Positions 33,180 to 41,773 of a DNA stretch of 64,000 nucleotides are shown piece after piece. Positions within the stretch are counted from its first letter, which is position 1. Every line of letters begins with the position of its first letter. The stretch spans positions 54,149 through 118,148 of the forward strand of contig NZ_JBHYMS010000019.1 in the NCBI RefSeq assembly GCF_042743185.1. The letters run 5' to 3'. The notes under the pieces are model-generated. The model was not told where the DNA came from, ran no database searches, and saw nothing but the letters and a program-made list of their open reading frames with translations. The stretch comes from Inquilinus sp042743185. Its GTDB lineage: Bacteria > Pseudomonadota > Alphaproteobacteria > DSM-16000 > Inquilinaceae. A program made the position numbers and the translations under genes.

Positions 33180-33833
33180 TCAGGGGGCCAGCGAGTGGAC
33201 GAAATCGCTGATGCCGCTCAGCGTGATCTGGGTGCCGACGCACAGCAGCAGGAAGGCCATCAGCCGGGACAGGACGCGCACCTGGGATTGGCCGAGGAGG
33301 GCGACCAGCCGGTCCGCCGAGGCGTAGGCGGCCCAGACGCTGATGGCGATCGCCAGCGCCGCGGCCGAGGCGCCGAGCACGAAGGGCAGGAAGTTCGGCT
33401 GCCCGACCGGCAGGTTCGAGCCGATGGCGATGGCGACGGAGATGGTGCCGGGGCCGGTGGTGAAGGGCATGGTCAGCGGATAGAAGGCGACCGCGTCGAT
33501 GCCCTCGGCCTCGGACGCCTGCTCCTGCTTGCGCTCCTCCTGCTGCTCCGGCGACTGCAGCAGCCGCCAGGCGCTGGCGGCGACGATCAGCCCGCCGGCG
33601 ATGCGCAGCGCGGACAGGCTGATGCCGAAGAAGCTGAGGACATAGGCGCCGCCCCACAGCGCCCCCAGCATCACCAGGGCGGAATAGACGCCGATGGTCC
33701 GCGCCAGCCGCAGGCGCTCGCCATGCGACCGGTCGGCGGTGATCTGGCTGAAGATCAGGGCGGCGCCGATCGGGTTCACGATCGAGAACAGGGCCGAGAG
33801 GGTGAGCAGAAAGGTCTGGATCGAACCGCTCAT
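33180..33833 (-). CDS. MarC-family integral membrane protein
   Basis: 217 residues with six predicted membrane helices. Family markers are TLSALFSIVNPIGAALIF, SLSALRIAGGLIVAASAW, AFYPLTMPFTTGPGTISVAI and LLLCVGTQITLSGISDFV. MarC/YhgN proteins are small transporters of unclear substrate, once wrongly tied to multiple antibiotic resistance. It lies 85 bases upstream of the dehydratase on the same strand. It interrupts the flagellar gene order between flgD and the flgH group. Confidence 0.9.
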   Translation of the reverse strand: MSGSIQTFLLTLSALFSIVNPIGAALIFSQITADRSHGERLRLARTIGVYSALVMLGALWGGAYVLSFFGISLSALRIAGGLIVAASAWRLLQSPEQQEERKQEQASEAEGIDAVAFYPLTMPFTTGPGTISVAIAIGSNLPVGQPNFLPFVLGASAAALAIAISVWAAYASADRLVALLGQSQVRVLSRLMAFLLLCVGTQITLSGISDFVHSLAP

Positions 33834-33931
33834 CCGCGACTCCGGCTGTTGGCGACAGCCTGACCGATCTGCCCGGCGGGCTGCAACTGTCCGATCGGCA
33901 GGGTGTGTTTCCGGCCAAACCAATCCAAAAC

Positions 33932-34021
33932 TGTCATGCCCGGGCTTGACCCGGGCATCCAGGGAATGTCGAGGCCGCTCTGGGTGGCCCCTGGATTGCC
34001 GGGTCAAGCCCAGCAATGACA
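33932..34021. repeat. Palindromic repeat family A, copy 5
   Basis: Very close to copy 1 (shared TGTCATGCCCGGGCTTGACC, GTCGAGGCCGCTC and GGGTGGCCCCTGGATTGCC blocks). It separates the MarC gene from the fliL-like gene. Confidence 0.85.
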
Positions 34022-34065
34022 ATTGAGAGATGCCCTTATTGGGAGCGTCCGGCCTCAGGTGTCTC

Positions 34066-34524
34066 CTATCCCGCCGGGGCGGGCAGGCGGCGCTGGACCT
34101 CGAGCACGGCCCGCGCCACCAGCGGCGCGCCGAGGTTGCGGTTGACCAGCAGGCGCAGCTCGGACCCGGCCCGGTCCGGCCGCAGCTCCACGCCGTCGAA
34201 CCAGCCGGGCGAGAGGGCCAGGATCGCTTCCACCGCCGCGTCCCTGACATGCGGCAGATGCTCCGCGACGGCGTCGGCCCCGGCCCGGTCCGCCGGCTCC
34301 AGCGCCAGCCGCACCATCAGGTAGCCGCGCCGGCCGTCGGCGCCGGCCGGCTCCGGCACGATGAACGGGCCCGCCTCGATCCTGCCCGACAGGCCGGCCG
34401 GCTCCGCCGCCGGACCGCCGAACGGGCCGGCGGCGTGCCACCACCAGCCGGCCGCCACCCCGGCCAGGAAGGCGCCGGCCACGGCGAAGCCCTTCGCCTG
34501 GCGCCGGAATCCCCGGCCCGCCAT
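34066..34524 (-). CDS. FliL-like flagellar membrane protein (paralogue)
   Basis: 152 residues. One N-terminal membrane helix (GFAVAGAFLAGVAAGWWWH), then a periplasmic domain reading FIVPEPAGADGRRGYLMVRLALE and LPHVRDAAVEAILALSPGWF, the weak FliL pattern. The ATG at 34524 overlaps the flgH stop (TGATG), so it is coupled to the flgF-flgG-flgA-flgH operon; a gene in this place is often called fliL in alphaproteobacteria. A second, clearer FliL is at 56554. It may act around the basal body or stator. Confidence 0.7.
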   Translation of the reverse strand: MAGRGFRRQAKGFAVAGAFLAGVAAGWWWHAAGPFGGPAAEPAGLSGRIEAGPFIVPEPAGADGRRGYLMVRLALEPADRAGADAVAEHLPHVRDAAVEAILALSPGWFDGVELRPDRAGSELRLLVNRNLGAPLVARAVLEVQRRLPAPAG

Positions 34525-35246
34525 CAGAACGGCATCACCAGGTCGTAGATCTCCTGGCCGTAGCGCGGCCGCGTCACGTCGGTCAGGGTGCCGCGCCCGC
34601 CATAGGAGATCCGCGCCTCGGCGACATGCTCGTAGCCGATGGTGTTGGTCGCGGTGATGTCCTGCGGCCGGATCACCCCGGCGATCCGCAGCTCGCGCAG
34701 CTCGGAGTTCACCCGGATCTCCTGCCGGCCGACGATCGCCAGCGTGCCGTTCGGCAGCACGTCGGTCACGATCGCCGCCAGCTTCAGGCTGATCTGCTCG
34801 TTGCGGTTCACCTGGCCGGTGCCGGTGGTGCGCGAATCGGTGCTGACCCCGACCAGCTTGTCGGCCTGCACGCCGCTGCCGAAGATGTCGTCGAACAGCG
34901 TCTCCAGCCCGAAGAAGTGGGAGAAGCCAGCCGCCTCGGTGGCCTGGTGCTGGCGCTGGGTGTCGTTGCGCAGCTTGGCCTGGTCGCGGATGTCGATCAG
35001 CACGGTCAGGATGTCGCCGACGCGCGCGGCACGCTGGTCGCCGAAGAAGCTGGTCGCGCCGGTCCGCCAGATCGCGTTGGGCGGCTGCTGCACCGTGACC
35101 GGCGTCGGCATGGGCAGTGACACCAGCCGCGCCTCCGGCATGTTCGACCGGTCGCCGATGCCGCTCATCTCCGGGTCCTGGCCGATCTCCCCCAGCCGGG
35201 CGCAGCCGGCGAGCAGCAGGAGGAGGGCTGCGGGGCGGAGCCTCAT
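34524..35246 (-). CDS. flgH: Flagellar L-ring protein FlgH
   Basis: 240 residues. The lipoprotein signal MRLRPAALLLLLAGCARLG has the lipidated cysteine at residue 15, as expected for the outer-membrane L-ring. Family blocks: FFGDQRAARVGDILTVLI, GTGQVNRNEQISLKLAAIV, LPNGTLAIVGRQEIRVNSE and GVIRPQDITATNTIGYEHVA. ATG overlaps the flgA stop (ATGA), indicating coupled translation. Confidence 0.96.
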   Translation of the reverse strand: MRLRPAALLLLLAGCARLGEIGQDPEMSGIGDRSNMPEARLVSLPMPTPVTVQQPPNAIWRTGATSFFGDQRAARVGDILTVLIDIRDQAKLRNDTQRQHQATEAAGFSHFFGLETLFDDIFGSGVQADKLVGVSTDSRTTGTGQVNRNEQISLKLAAIVTDVLPNGTLAIVGRQEIRVNSELRELRIAGVIRPQDITATNTIGYEHVAEARISYGGRGTLTDVTRPRYGQEIYDLVMPF

Positions 35247-35902
35247 GGCGCGACGCTGACCCGGCCGTCGGCGTCGGCGACGGCGTCGATCGCCGTGCCG
35301 CCGCCCGACAGCGCCACCCGGACCGGGGCGCCGGCCGCCGCATCGCCCAGCGCCTTGCCGCGCGCGGTGATGGCGAGGCCGCCGCTGCGATAGGAGATCG
35401 TCACCTCCTGGTTTCGCCGGATCACCAGCGGGTCGCCCAGCGATGCCGCCGGGATCGCCCGGCCCGGGGGCAGGGCCCGGCGCACCTCCTTGCCGACCGC
35501 GAGGTCGGGGTCGGTCAGCACCCCGTCCAGCCGGGCCGAGGGCACGCGCAGGGTGGTCAGGTCGTCCGCCGCGATGGTCTCGCCGGCCGTGATGCGCCGG
35601 GCCGGCACCGGGATCTCCTCCTCCAGCCGGGCCACGCCCTGCACCCGGGCCAGCCGCTTGCCGAAGGCCAGCACCGCGTCGAAGCCGCCGGAGCGCGGGT
35701 CCCACAGGATGGTCTCGACCGAATCGGCCTCGACCGGCGCCGCGGTGGAGAAGCGCACCGTCATCTCGCCCAGGCCGCCGGCCTCGTCCGGCCAGCGAGC
35801 GACCACGGCCTGGGCGATCAGCGCCCGCGGATCCGCGGCGAAGACCGAGGAAGAGAGGAGGGCGAGGGCCGCCAGCAGGGGAGGGAGGAGACGCCGGGTC
35901 AT
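35243..35902 (-). CDS. flgA: Flagellar basal body P-ring chaperone FlgA
   Basis: 219 residues with a Sec signal peptide (LLAALALLSSSVFA, cleavage before ADPRA). The C-terminal SAF/chaperone domain shows ITAGETIAADDLTTLRVP, GKEVRRALPPGRAIPAASLG and RRNQEVTISYRSGGLAITAR. It folds FlgI subunits in the periplasm. Its start overlaps the flgG stop (ATGA) and its stop overlaps flgH. Confidence 0.94.
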   Translation of the reverse strand: MTRRLLPPLLAALALLSSSVFAADPRALIAQAVVARWPDEAGGLGEMTVRFSTAAPVEADSVETILWDPRSGGFDAVLAFGKRLARVQGVARLEEEIPVPARRITAGETIAADDLTTLRVPSARLDGVLTDPDLAVGKEVRRALPPGRAIPAASLGDPLVIRRNQEVTISYRSGGLAITARGKALGDAAAGAPVRVALSGGGTAIDAVADADGRVSVAP

Positions 35903-36684
35903 CGCATGTTGGTCGCGGTCTGCGACATCTGGTCGGCGGCCTGGACGACCTTGGAGTTCATCTCATAGGCGCGCTGGGCGGTGATCAGCGCCGTCATCTC
36001 GTCGACGACATTGACGTTCGAGGCCTCGACATAGCCCTGCCGCAGCGTGGCGAAGCCGTCGGTGCCCGGCACGCCGGTCTGCGGCTGGCCGGAGGCCGGC
36101 GTCTCGCGAAACAGATTGTCGCCCAAGGCCTCCAGCCCGGCCTCGTTGACGAAGTTGGCGAGCTCGAGTTGCCCCAGCAGCTGCGGGTCGGTCTGGCCGT
36201 CGATATAGGCCATGACCTCGCCCGACCGGTTGATGACGATGTCGCGGGCATTGTCCGGGATGACGATGCCCGGCGAGATCTCGTAGCCGTCGACCGTGAC
36301 GACCTGGCCCTCGGCCGATTTCTGCAGGTTGCCGGCGCGGGTATAGGCCTCGGTGCCGTCCGGCAGGGTCACCACCAGGTAGCCGCGGCCTTCCAGCGCC
36401 ACGTCCAGCTTGTTGTTGGTCAGGGTCAGCGTGCCCTGGGTGTTGATCCGGGTCACCGCCGCCGGCTTGACGCCGAGGCCCAGCTCCACCCCCGCCGGCA
36501 CGATGGTGCCGGCATCCGACGACATCGATCCCTGGCGCCGCTGGCTCTGGTAGATCAGGTCCTGGAACTCCGCCCGGGCCCGCTTGAAGCCGGTGGTGCT
36601 CATATTGGCGATGTTGTTGGCGATCACCTCGACATTCAGCTGCTGCGCCGCCATGCCGGTCGCCGCGATTCCCAGGACCTTCAT
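35899..36684 (-). CDS. flgG: Flagellar distal rod protein FlgG
   Basis: 261 residues, the standard length. N-terminal rod motif LNVEVIANNIANMSTTGFKR, SQRRQGSMSSDAGTIVPAGV and the C-terminal VNVVDEMTALITAQRAYEMN with KVVQAADQM. It builds the distal rod. It lies 26 bases after flgF and overlaps flgA. Confidence 0.96.
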   Translation of the reverse strand: MKVLGIAATGMAAQQLNVEVIANNIANMSTTGFKRARAEFQDLIYQSQRRQGSMSSDAGTIVPAGVELGLGVKPAAVTRINTQGTLTLTNNKLDVALEGRGYLVVTLPDGTEAYTRAGNLQKSAEGQVVTVDGYEISPGIVIPDNARDIVINRSGEVMAYIDGQTDPQLLGQLELANFVNEAGLEALGDNLFRETPASGQPQTGVPGTDGFATLRQGYVEASNVNVVDEMTALITAQRAYEMNSKVVQAADQMSQTATNMR

Positions 36685-36710
36685 CTCGTTCCCCCTCCCT
36701 GTATCCGGCG

Positions 36711-37442
36711 TCAGGCCACGCGGCCGAGGCGCGAGACGGCGTTTCGGATCAGCCCGTCGGCCGTGGTGTCGATGCGGTCGGCCCGCTCATAGGCCCGGGT
36801 CGCGTCCATCATCCGGGTCATCTCCAGGATCGCGTTGACGTTCGAGTCCTCGACCATGCCCTGCTCGACCTTCGCGGCCGGGTTCGGCACCGGCGCCGCA
36901 CCGTCCTCGGCGGTGAACAGCAGGCCCTCGCCCTTGCCGAGCACCCGCGGGTCGTCGAAGGACCAGACGCCGAGCCGGGCGATCTGCTGCCCGTCGGCGG
37001 TGATCGACCCGTCGCCGGCGACCTGGATCCATTGCGCGTCGTCGGGGACGGTGACGGCCTGGCCGCCGTCGTCGGCGATCGGGTGGCCCGACAGCGTCAC
37101 CAGCCGCCCCTCCGGGTCGCGCGCCAGCCGGCCGTCGCGGGTGTAGGCGGGGCCGTCCGGCGTGTTGACGCGGAAGAAGCCGTCGCCGGAGATGGCGACG
37201 TCCAGCGGGTTGTCGGTGCGCCGCAGCCCGCCTTCCGAGAAGTCGGTGTAGGTGTTGCGGTCCAGCACGAAGGCGACCCGGCCCTCCTCGCCGCGGCGGG
37301 TCTGGGCCAGGGCGGTGTCGAACAGCATCCGGTCGGCCTTGAACCCGACGGTGCTCATATTCGCCAGGTTGTTGCCCACCACATCGAGCTGCCGGCGCAG
37401 CGCGACTTCGGACGACAATCCGACATAGGTGACGTTTTCCAT
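36711..37442 (-). CDS. flgF: Flagellar proximal rod protein FlgF
   Basis: 243 residues. It begins YVGLSSEVALRRQLDVVGNN and continues LANMSTVGFKADRMLFDT, with the C-terminal VEDSNVNAILEMTRMMDATR. It forms part of the proximal rod. First gene of the leftward operon flgF-flgG-flgA-flgH-fliL-like. Its promoter lies in the region 37443-37583, shared with the rightward motor operon and rich in inverted repeats. Confidence 0.95.
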   Translation of the reverse strand: MENVTYVGLSSEVALRRQLDVVGNNLANMSTVGFKADRMLFDTALAQTRRGEEGRVAFVLDRNTYTDFSEGGLRRTDNPLDVAISGDGFFRVNTPDGPAYTRDGRLARDPEGRLVTLSGHPIADDGGQAVTVPDDAQWIQVAGDGSITADGQQIARLGVWSFDDPRVLGKGEGLLFTAEDGAAPVPNPAAKVEQGMVEDSNVNAILEMTRMMDATRAYERADRIDTTADGLIRNAVSRLGRVA

Positions 37443-37455
37443 GGCCCCGCGATCG

Positions 37456-37503
37456 CGAATTCGGTTGACTGAGTCCTGACGAATTCTTGAAACATGTTCA
37501 AGA
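37456..37503. promoter_or_regulatory. Inverted repeats in the flgF / motor-operon divergent promoter
   Basis: CGAATTCGG lies at 37456-37464. A second element CGAATTCTTGAA (37480-37491) runs into the inverted repeat TCTTGAA-N5-TTCAAGA (37485-37503). The 12-mer CGAATTCTTGAA recurs as its exact reverse complement at 46804-46815 in the promoter region between the OmpR-type regulator and flgI. Candidate site for a shared flagellar regulator. Confidence 0.5.
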
Positions 37504-37509
37504 CATCGT

Positions 37510-37524
37510 TTAAGTGCTTTTTGA
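37510..37524. promoter_or_regulatory. CtrA-like box TTAA-N7-TTGA
   Basis: TTAA (37510-37513) and TTGA (37521-37524) are seven bases apart. The alphaproteobacterial CtrA consensus is TTAA-N7-TTAA, so this has one mismatch. It is 60 bases before the GTG start at 37584. Weak evidence alone. Confidence 0.3.
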
Positions 37525-37583
37525 ATCCTATGCGGCGATCCTTAAGAATTGGTTTCGCTGCGGCATTGATCGGGGGTTGCGGC

Positions 37584-39830
37584 GTGCGAGGGAAGTTGGC
37601 CATCGCCCTGGGGGCGCCGATCGCGCTGGCGATCCTGCCGGCCGTCGCCGCTGCGCCGGTGCGGGTCAGCTTCGGCGACCATGCCGAGTTCTCGCGCGTC
37701 GCCGTGCGGCCGAACGGGGCGGCGGTGGCGGCGGAGCACGACCGCGCCCATTGCGCGATCGTGCTGCAGGGGGCGGATATCGCCTGGCAGGGCGACCTTG
37801 CCGCGTCCCGGCTGCCGTCGCGACGGCTGGCCGGAGCCGCGGTCGATGCGGCGGGCCGGCTGGTCCTGTCGGTCTCCTGCACCGCCGAGGTGAAGACCCG
37901 GCAGGAGGGCGGGCTGCTGCTGCTCGACATCGCCGCGGGGCCGGGTGGCGTCTTCCCGATCCCGCCGCTGCCGGTGCGGCGCCCCGGCAGCGAGGCCCCG
38001 GCGGTTGCCGAGGCGCCGCCGGCCACAAGCCCTCCAGCGCCGGCCGCCGCGCCCGGTGACGATGCGGCGCGGATCCAGGCGGCGGTGCAGCAGGCCGTCG
38101 CCGCGGTCGATGGAGAGCAGCCGGTCCCGGCATCCGCTCCGGCCGAAGCATCGACTCCGCAGGTCCAGGCCGCCGCGGTGGCGCCGACGCCGGCCTTTCC
38201 CTCGGAGGCGCCCGTAGCACTCCCGCCGCCCGTCGAGCCGCCGCCCGGCCTGGCGGGCGTCCCGGCCCTGGAGCCTGCGGCCTGGCGCGGCCCGGGCTAT
38301 GCCGAGGCGCGCCAGGCCCTGCTGCAGGGCGAGGCGGGCGAAGGGGCGCTGATCGACGCCGCCCGCTTCCATCTCGCCTGGGGCGAATGGGCGGCGGCGC
38401 GGGAGGCGGCGTCCGCCGCGGCGGCCCTGGACGGCCCGCGCCGCGGCGAGGCGCTGCTGCTGGACATGGCGGCCGCCCTGGCCGGCGGGCTGCCGCCGCC
38501 GGATCCGTCGATCCTCGCCGCCGGCCCGAAGGACCATCCCGACTGGGCGCCCCTGGCCGCCCTGTCCTGGCTGGCCCGCGGCGAGCCGGCGGTCGATCGC
38601 GACGACATCGCCCGCGGCCTCGACCGCATCCGGGCCTATGGGCCGGACCTGGAAGCGGCGCTGCTGCCGCGCCTGGCCGAGGCCGCGATCCGCGGCCTGG
38701 ACGGCGACCTCGCCCGCGCCGCGCTGGACCGGCTGCAGCCGATGGCGAGCCGGATCGATGCGGCGGCGCCGCCCTATCTGCGCGGCCTGCTGGCGCTGGC
38801 CGGCCGGCAGCCGGCGGAGGAGGATTTCGCCGCCGCCGCGCGCCTGCCCGGCCCCTGGGCGGCCCGGGCAAGGCTGCAACGGGTCGAGGACGGGCTGCGC
38901 ACCGGCGGGATGGCGCCGGACGACGCGGCCGCCGCCCTGGACGGGCTCGCCGCCGACTGGCGCGGCGACGAGATCGAGGAGCGGGTGCAGCGCCTGCGCC
39001 TGGACCTCGCCGGCCGCCGCCGCGACCCGGGGCAGGAGCTGTCGGCCCTGTCGCGGCTGGCGGCGCTGGCCGGGGACCCTTGGCGCCGCCGCTTCGAGGC
39101 CGCCCTCGACGCCGCCTATGACCGGGCCGAACGGCGGGACCTTCCGGTGGCCGCGCTGGTCGCGATCCACACCCGCTTCGCCCCGGAAGGCGACCCGGCG
39201 GCGCTCGGCACCCGGACCTTGCGCTATGCCCGGGTGCTGCAGGGGGCGGGGCTGGGCCTCGCGGCGCAGGATGCGCTCCGCGCGGCCGTTGCCCTGGGCG
39301 CGCCGGACGCGCCGGCGGCGCTGGCCGCGTCCTGGCTCGACCGCGGCGACGCGCAGCGGGCGCTGCAGGTCCTGGAGGGCGCCGCCGGTGACGCGGTGCC
39401 GGCGCTGCGCGCCCGCGCCCTGGCCGCGATGGACGACCGTGCCGCGGCGCTGAAGGCGATCGCGGGACGGCAGGACCCGGAGTCCGGGCGCATCCGCGCC
39501 GGCCTCCTCTTCACCGCCGGCGACTGGGCCGGCACCCGGGCGGCCTTCGCCGCGGTCGATGCCGTGGGCAGCGTCCTGCCGCCGGCCGAGCGGATGCGCT
39601 GGGCCGCCGCCTCGCTGCGCGCGGGCGATGCCGCGACGGCGCGGGCGCAGGGCGATCGGCTCGGCGGCCCCGCGGCCCGGCTGCTCGCGGGAGCCCGGTC
39701 CGATCCGGTCTCGATCAGGGCCGACCGCAAGGCCGGCCTGGCGGCGCTGCAGGAGGCCGGGCGGGTGCTGGCGACCTTCGACGATGTGTTCGGCCCCGAC
39801 AGGGCGGGAGCGGCCGATGCCGGCAGCTGA
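37584..39830 (+). CDS. Large exported protein of unknown function upstream of motA (TPR-like)
   Basis: 748 residues from GTG 37584, chosen because the signal peptide RGKLAIALGAPIALAILPAV with AA-A cleavage starts there; the frame is open further to ATG 37494 or 37530. Residues about 25-150 form a beta-rich domain followed by a Pro/Ala linker. From about 230 to the end it consists of Ala/Leu-rich helical pairs with regular ARDALDRL-like spacing (for example GDAATARAQGDRLGGPAARL), suggesting TPR/Sel1-type solenoid repeats. I recognise no enzyme motif. Position directly before motA-motB suggests a periplasmic motor or stator accessory factor, in the way MotC is in rhizobia, but no sequence link to MotC was seen. 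Confidence 0.7.
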   Translation: MRGKLAIALGAPIALAILPAVAAAPVRVSFGDHAEFSRVAVRPNGAAVAAEHDRAHCAIVLQGADIAWQGDLAASRLPSRRLAGAAVDAAGRLVLSVSCTAEVKTRQEGGLLLLDIAAGPGGVFPIPPLPVRRPGSEAPAVAEAPPATSPPAPAAAPGDDAARIQAAVQQAVAAVDGEQPVPASAPAEASTPQVQAAAVAPTPAFPSEAPVALPPPVEPPPGLAGVPALEPAAWRGPGYAEARQALLQGEAGEGALIDAARFHLAWGEWAAAREAASAAAALDGPRRGEALLLDMAAALAGGLPPPDPSILAAGPKDHPDWAPLAALSWLARGEPAVDRDDIARGLDRIRAYGPDLEAALLPRLAEAAIRGLDGDLARAALDRLQPMASRIDAAAPPYLRGLLALAGRQPAEEDFAAAARLPGPWAARARLQRVEDGLRTGGMAPDDAAAALDGLAADWRGDEIEERVQRLRLDLAGRRRDPGQELSALSRLAALAGDPWRRRFEAALDAAYDRAERRDLPVAALVAIHTRFAPEGDPAALGTRTLRYARVLQGAGLGLAAQDALRAAVALGAPDAPAALAASWLDRGDAQRALQVLEGAAGDAVPALRARALAAMDDRAAALKAIAGRQDPESGRIRAGLLFTAGDWAGTRAAFAAVDAVGSVLPPAERMRWAAASLRAGDAATARAQGDRLGGPAARLLAGARSDPVSIRADRKAGLAALQEAGRVLATFDDVFGPDRAGAADAGS

Positions 39831-39860
39831 CCGGCGCGGGAACAGGAAAGGCGGTACCGG

Positions 39861-40727
39861 ATGAATGCGATCGTGGGGCTCGTCGTCGTCGTCGTCTGCG
39901 TCGTCGGCGGCTATGCCGCGATGGGCGGCAACCTCTTGGTGCTGTGGCAGCCCTGGGAACTGGTGATCGTCGTCGGCGGCACCATCGGCGCCTATGTCAT
40001 CGCCAACCCCGGCACCGTGCTGGCCGACACCGGCCGTGCCCTGGGCTCGCTGTTCCGCGGCCGGCCCTATTCGAAGTCCGACTATCTGGACCTGCTGGCC
40101 ATGGTCTACACCGTGCTGCGCACCGGCCGGGCCAAGGGCTTCAACGAGCTGGAGAAGGATTTCGACGCGCCGGCCGACAGCGGCTTCTTCCAGCGCTATC
40201 CGACCGTCCACCGCAACCGCCGGGCGCTGCAGTTCGCCTGCGACTACCTCCGCCTGATCCAGCTGGGCACCCGCAACCCGCACGAGCTCGAATCCCTGAT
40301 GGACGAGGAGATCGAGACGCTGTCGCGCGAGCTGTCCAGGACGCCGCGGGCGCTGCAGGCGGCGTCGGATTCGCTGCCGGCGCTCGGCATCGTCGCGGCG
40401 ATCATGGGCATGGTGAAGGCGATGGGGGCCATCAACTCCTCGCCCGAGGTGCTGGGCCACATGGTCGGCGGCGCCCTGGTCGGCACCTTCTCCGGCATCC
40501 TGCTGGCCTATTGCCTGGTCGGGCCGCTGGCCAGCTATATCGCCGCCCAGCGCGAGGCGGAGGTGAACTACTTCATCTGCATCCGCTCGGCGCTGCTGGC
40601 CTATCTGCACGGCTACCAGCCGCAGATCTGCGTCGAATATGCCCGCAAGGTGCTGACCTCCGACATCCGGCCGAGCTTCTTCGAGGTCGAGGACGCGACC
40701 CGCAGCCCCGTGCGCGAGGCGGCCTGA
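39861..40727 (+). CDS. motA: Flagellar motor stator protein MotA
   Basis: 288 residues, the length of proton-type MotA. Four membrane helices: two near the N-terminus (VVVVVCVVGGYAAMGGNLL; ELVIVVGGTIGAYVIANPG), and two later (LPALGIVAAIMGMVKAMGAI; ALVGTFSGILLAYCLVGPLA) with the conserved prolines. The cytoplasmic loop holds the charged torque-generating region (RTGRAKGFNELEKDF). With MotB it conducts protons. Motor genes continue with motB two bases later. Confidence 0.96.
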   Translation: MNAIVGLVVVVVCVVGGYAAMGGNLLVLWQPWELVIVVGGTIGAYVIANPGTVLADTGRALGSLFRGRPYSKSDYLDLLAMVYTVLRTGRAKGFNELEKDFDAPADSGFFQRYPTVHRNRRALQFACDYLRLIQLGTRNPHELESLMDEEIETLSRELSRTPRALQAASDSLPALGIVAAIMGMVKAMGAINSSPEVLGHMVGGALVGTFSGILLAYCLVGPLASYIAAQREAEVNYFICIRSALLAYLHGYQPQICVEYARKVLTSDIRPSFFEVEDATRSPVREAA

Positions 40728-40729
40728 CC

Positions 40730-41731
40730 ATGGCGACCGGGCCGAGGGCGAAGCAGCCGCAGATCGTGATCAAGCGCCGCCGCGGGCGCGGGCATGACGA
40801 CCACGCGGGCCACGGCGCCTGGAAGATCGCCTTCGCCGATTTCATGACGGCGATGATGGCCTTCTTCCTGCTGATGTGGCTCTTGAACGTCACCACCGAG
40901 CAGCAGCGCGACGCCATCGCGCTCTACTTCAACCCGATGGCCAGCCGGTCCTCCGGCGCCGGCGGCGAGGGCGTGCTGGACGGCGCCGACGGCGTGTTCC
41001 AGTCGAGCCGGGAGGGACCTGAGAGCGACGTCTTCTCCGGCCAGGCGCAGGCCGGCCGTCCCGGCGACGACGGGGCCGAGGCGGGGACCGTGCTTCAGGC
41101 CGATCCGGCCGCGCTGGTGCCGCTCGGCTCGAAGCCGGGCCAGGCGCAGGGCGATCTGTCGCCCTGGCGCGACGCCGGACCGTGGCTGGCGGCCGGCAGC
41201 GCCGAGATCACGCCGACGGTCGAGGGGGCGCGCTTCGCCGCCGTGCAGCAGCGCATCCAGGCGGAGGTCGCGGCCGATCTCGACGTCGGCGCGCTGCGCG
41301 ACAACGTCCGGATCGAGACGGGGCCCGAAGGCATGCGGATCGAGCTGACCGACCGCGGCCAGGCGCCGATGTTCGAGGTCGGCTCCGGCCGCATCAGCGC
41401 CCAGGGGCTGCGGCTGATCCAGCTGGTCGGCCAGGCGGTCGCCGGGCTGCCGAATCCGGTCGCCGTCAGCGGCCACACCGACGGCCGGCCCTATGCCGGC
41501 CGGTCCGGCTACGGCAATTGGGAACTGTCGGCCGACCGGGCCAACGCCGCCCGGCGCGGGCTGGTGGCGGCCGGGGTGGACGAGGCGCGCTTTGCCCGGG
41601 TCGAGGGCTTGGCCGACCGGGTGCATCTGCTGCCAGAGGATCCGGCCGACCCGCGCAACCGCCGGATCAGCATCACGATCCTGCGCGTCGCCAAGGATTC
41701 CGGAAAGCAGTCCTTAAGCAACCGCCGCTAG
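40730..41731 (+). CDS. motB: Flagellar motor stator protein MotB
   Basis: 333 residues. A short basic N-terminus is followed by a single membrane helix with the proton-carrying aspartate D37 in AFADFMTAMMAFFLLMWLL. A Gly/Asp-rich linker precedes the OmpA-like peptidoglycan-binding domain (VAVSGHTDGRPYAG, NWELSADRANAARRGL, DPRNRRISITIL). The start follows motA by two bases and lacks a strong ribosome site, so it is coupled. Wait-free operon continues to flgE 42 bases downstream. Confidence 0.95.
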   Translation: MATGPRAKQPQIVIKRRRGRGHDDHAGHGAWKIAFADFMTAMMAFFLLMWLLNVTTEQQRDAIALYFNPMASRSSGAGGEGVLDGADGVFQSSREGPESDVFSGQAQAGRPGDDGAEAGTVLQADPAALVPLGSKPGQAQGDLSPWRDAGPWLAAGSAEITPTVEGARFAAVQQRIQAEVAADLDVGALRDNVRIETGPEGMRIELTDRGQAPMFEVGSGRISAQGLRLIQLVGQAVAGLPNPVAVSGHTDGRPYAGRSGYGNWELSADRANAARRGLVAAGVDEARFARVEGLADRVHLLPEDPADPRNRRISITILRVAKDSGKQSLSNRR

Positions 41732-41773
41732 ACTGGGTGCAAGGATTCGCGACGGTCAGCCGAGGAGCGGGGA

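Noticed and set aside
37542..40610. Very long open frame (1022 codons) on the minus strand opposite motA and its upstream gene
   Set aside because: It is antisense to genes with clear signal peptides and MotA motifs; its composition is Arg/Gly/Ala/His-rich, typical of GC-driven shadow frames.
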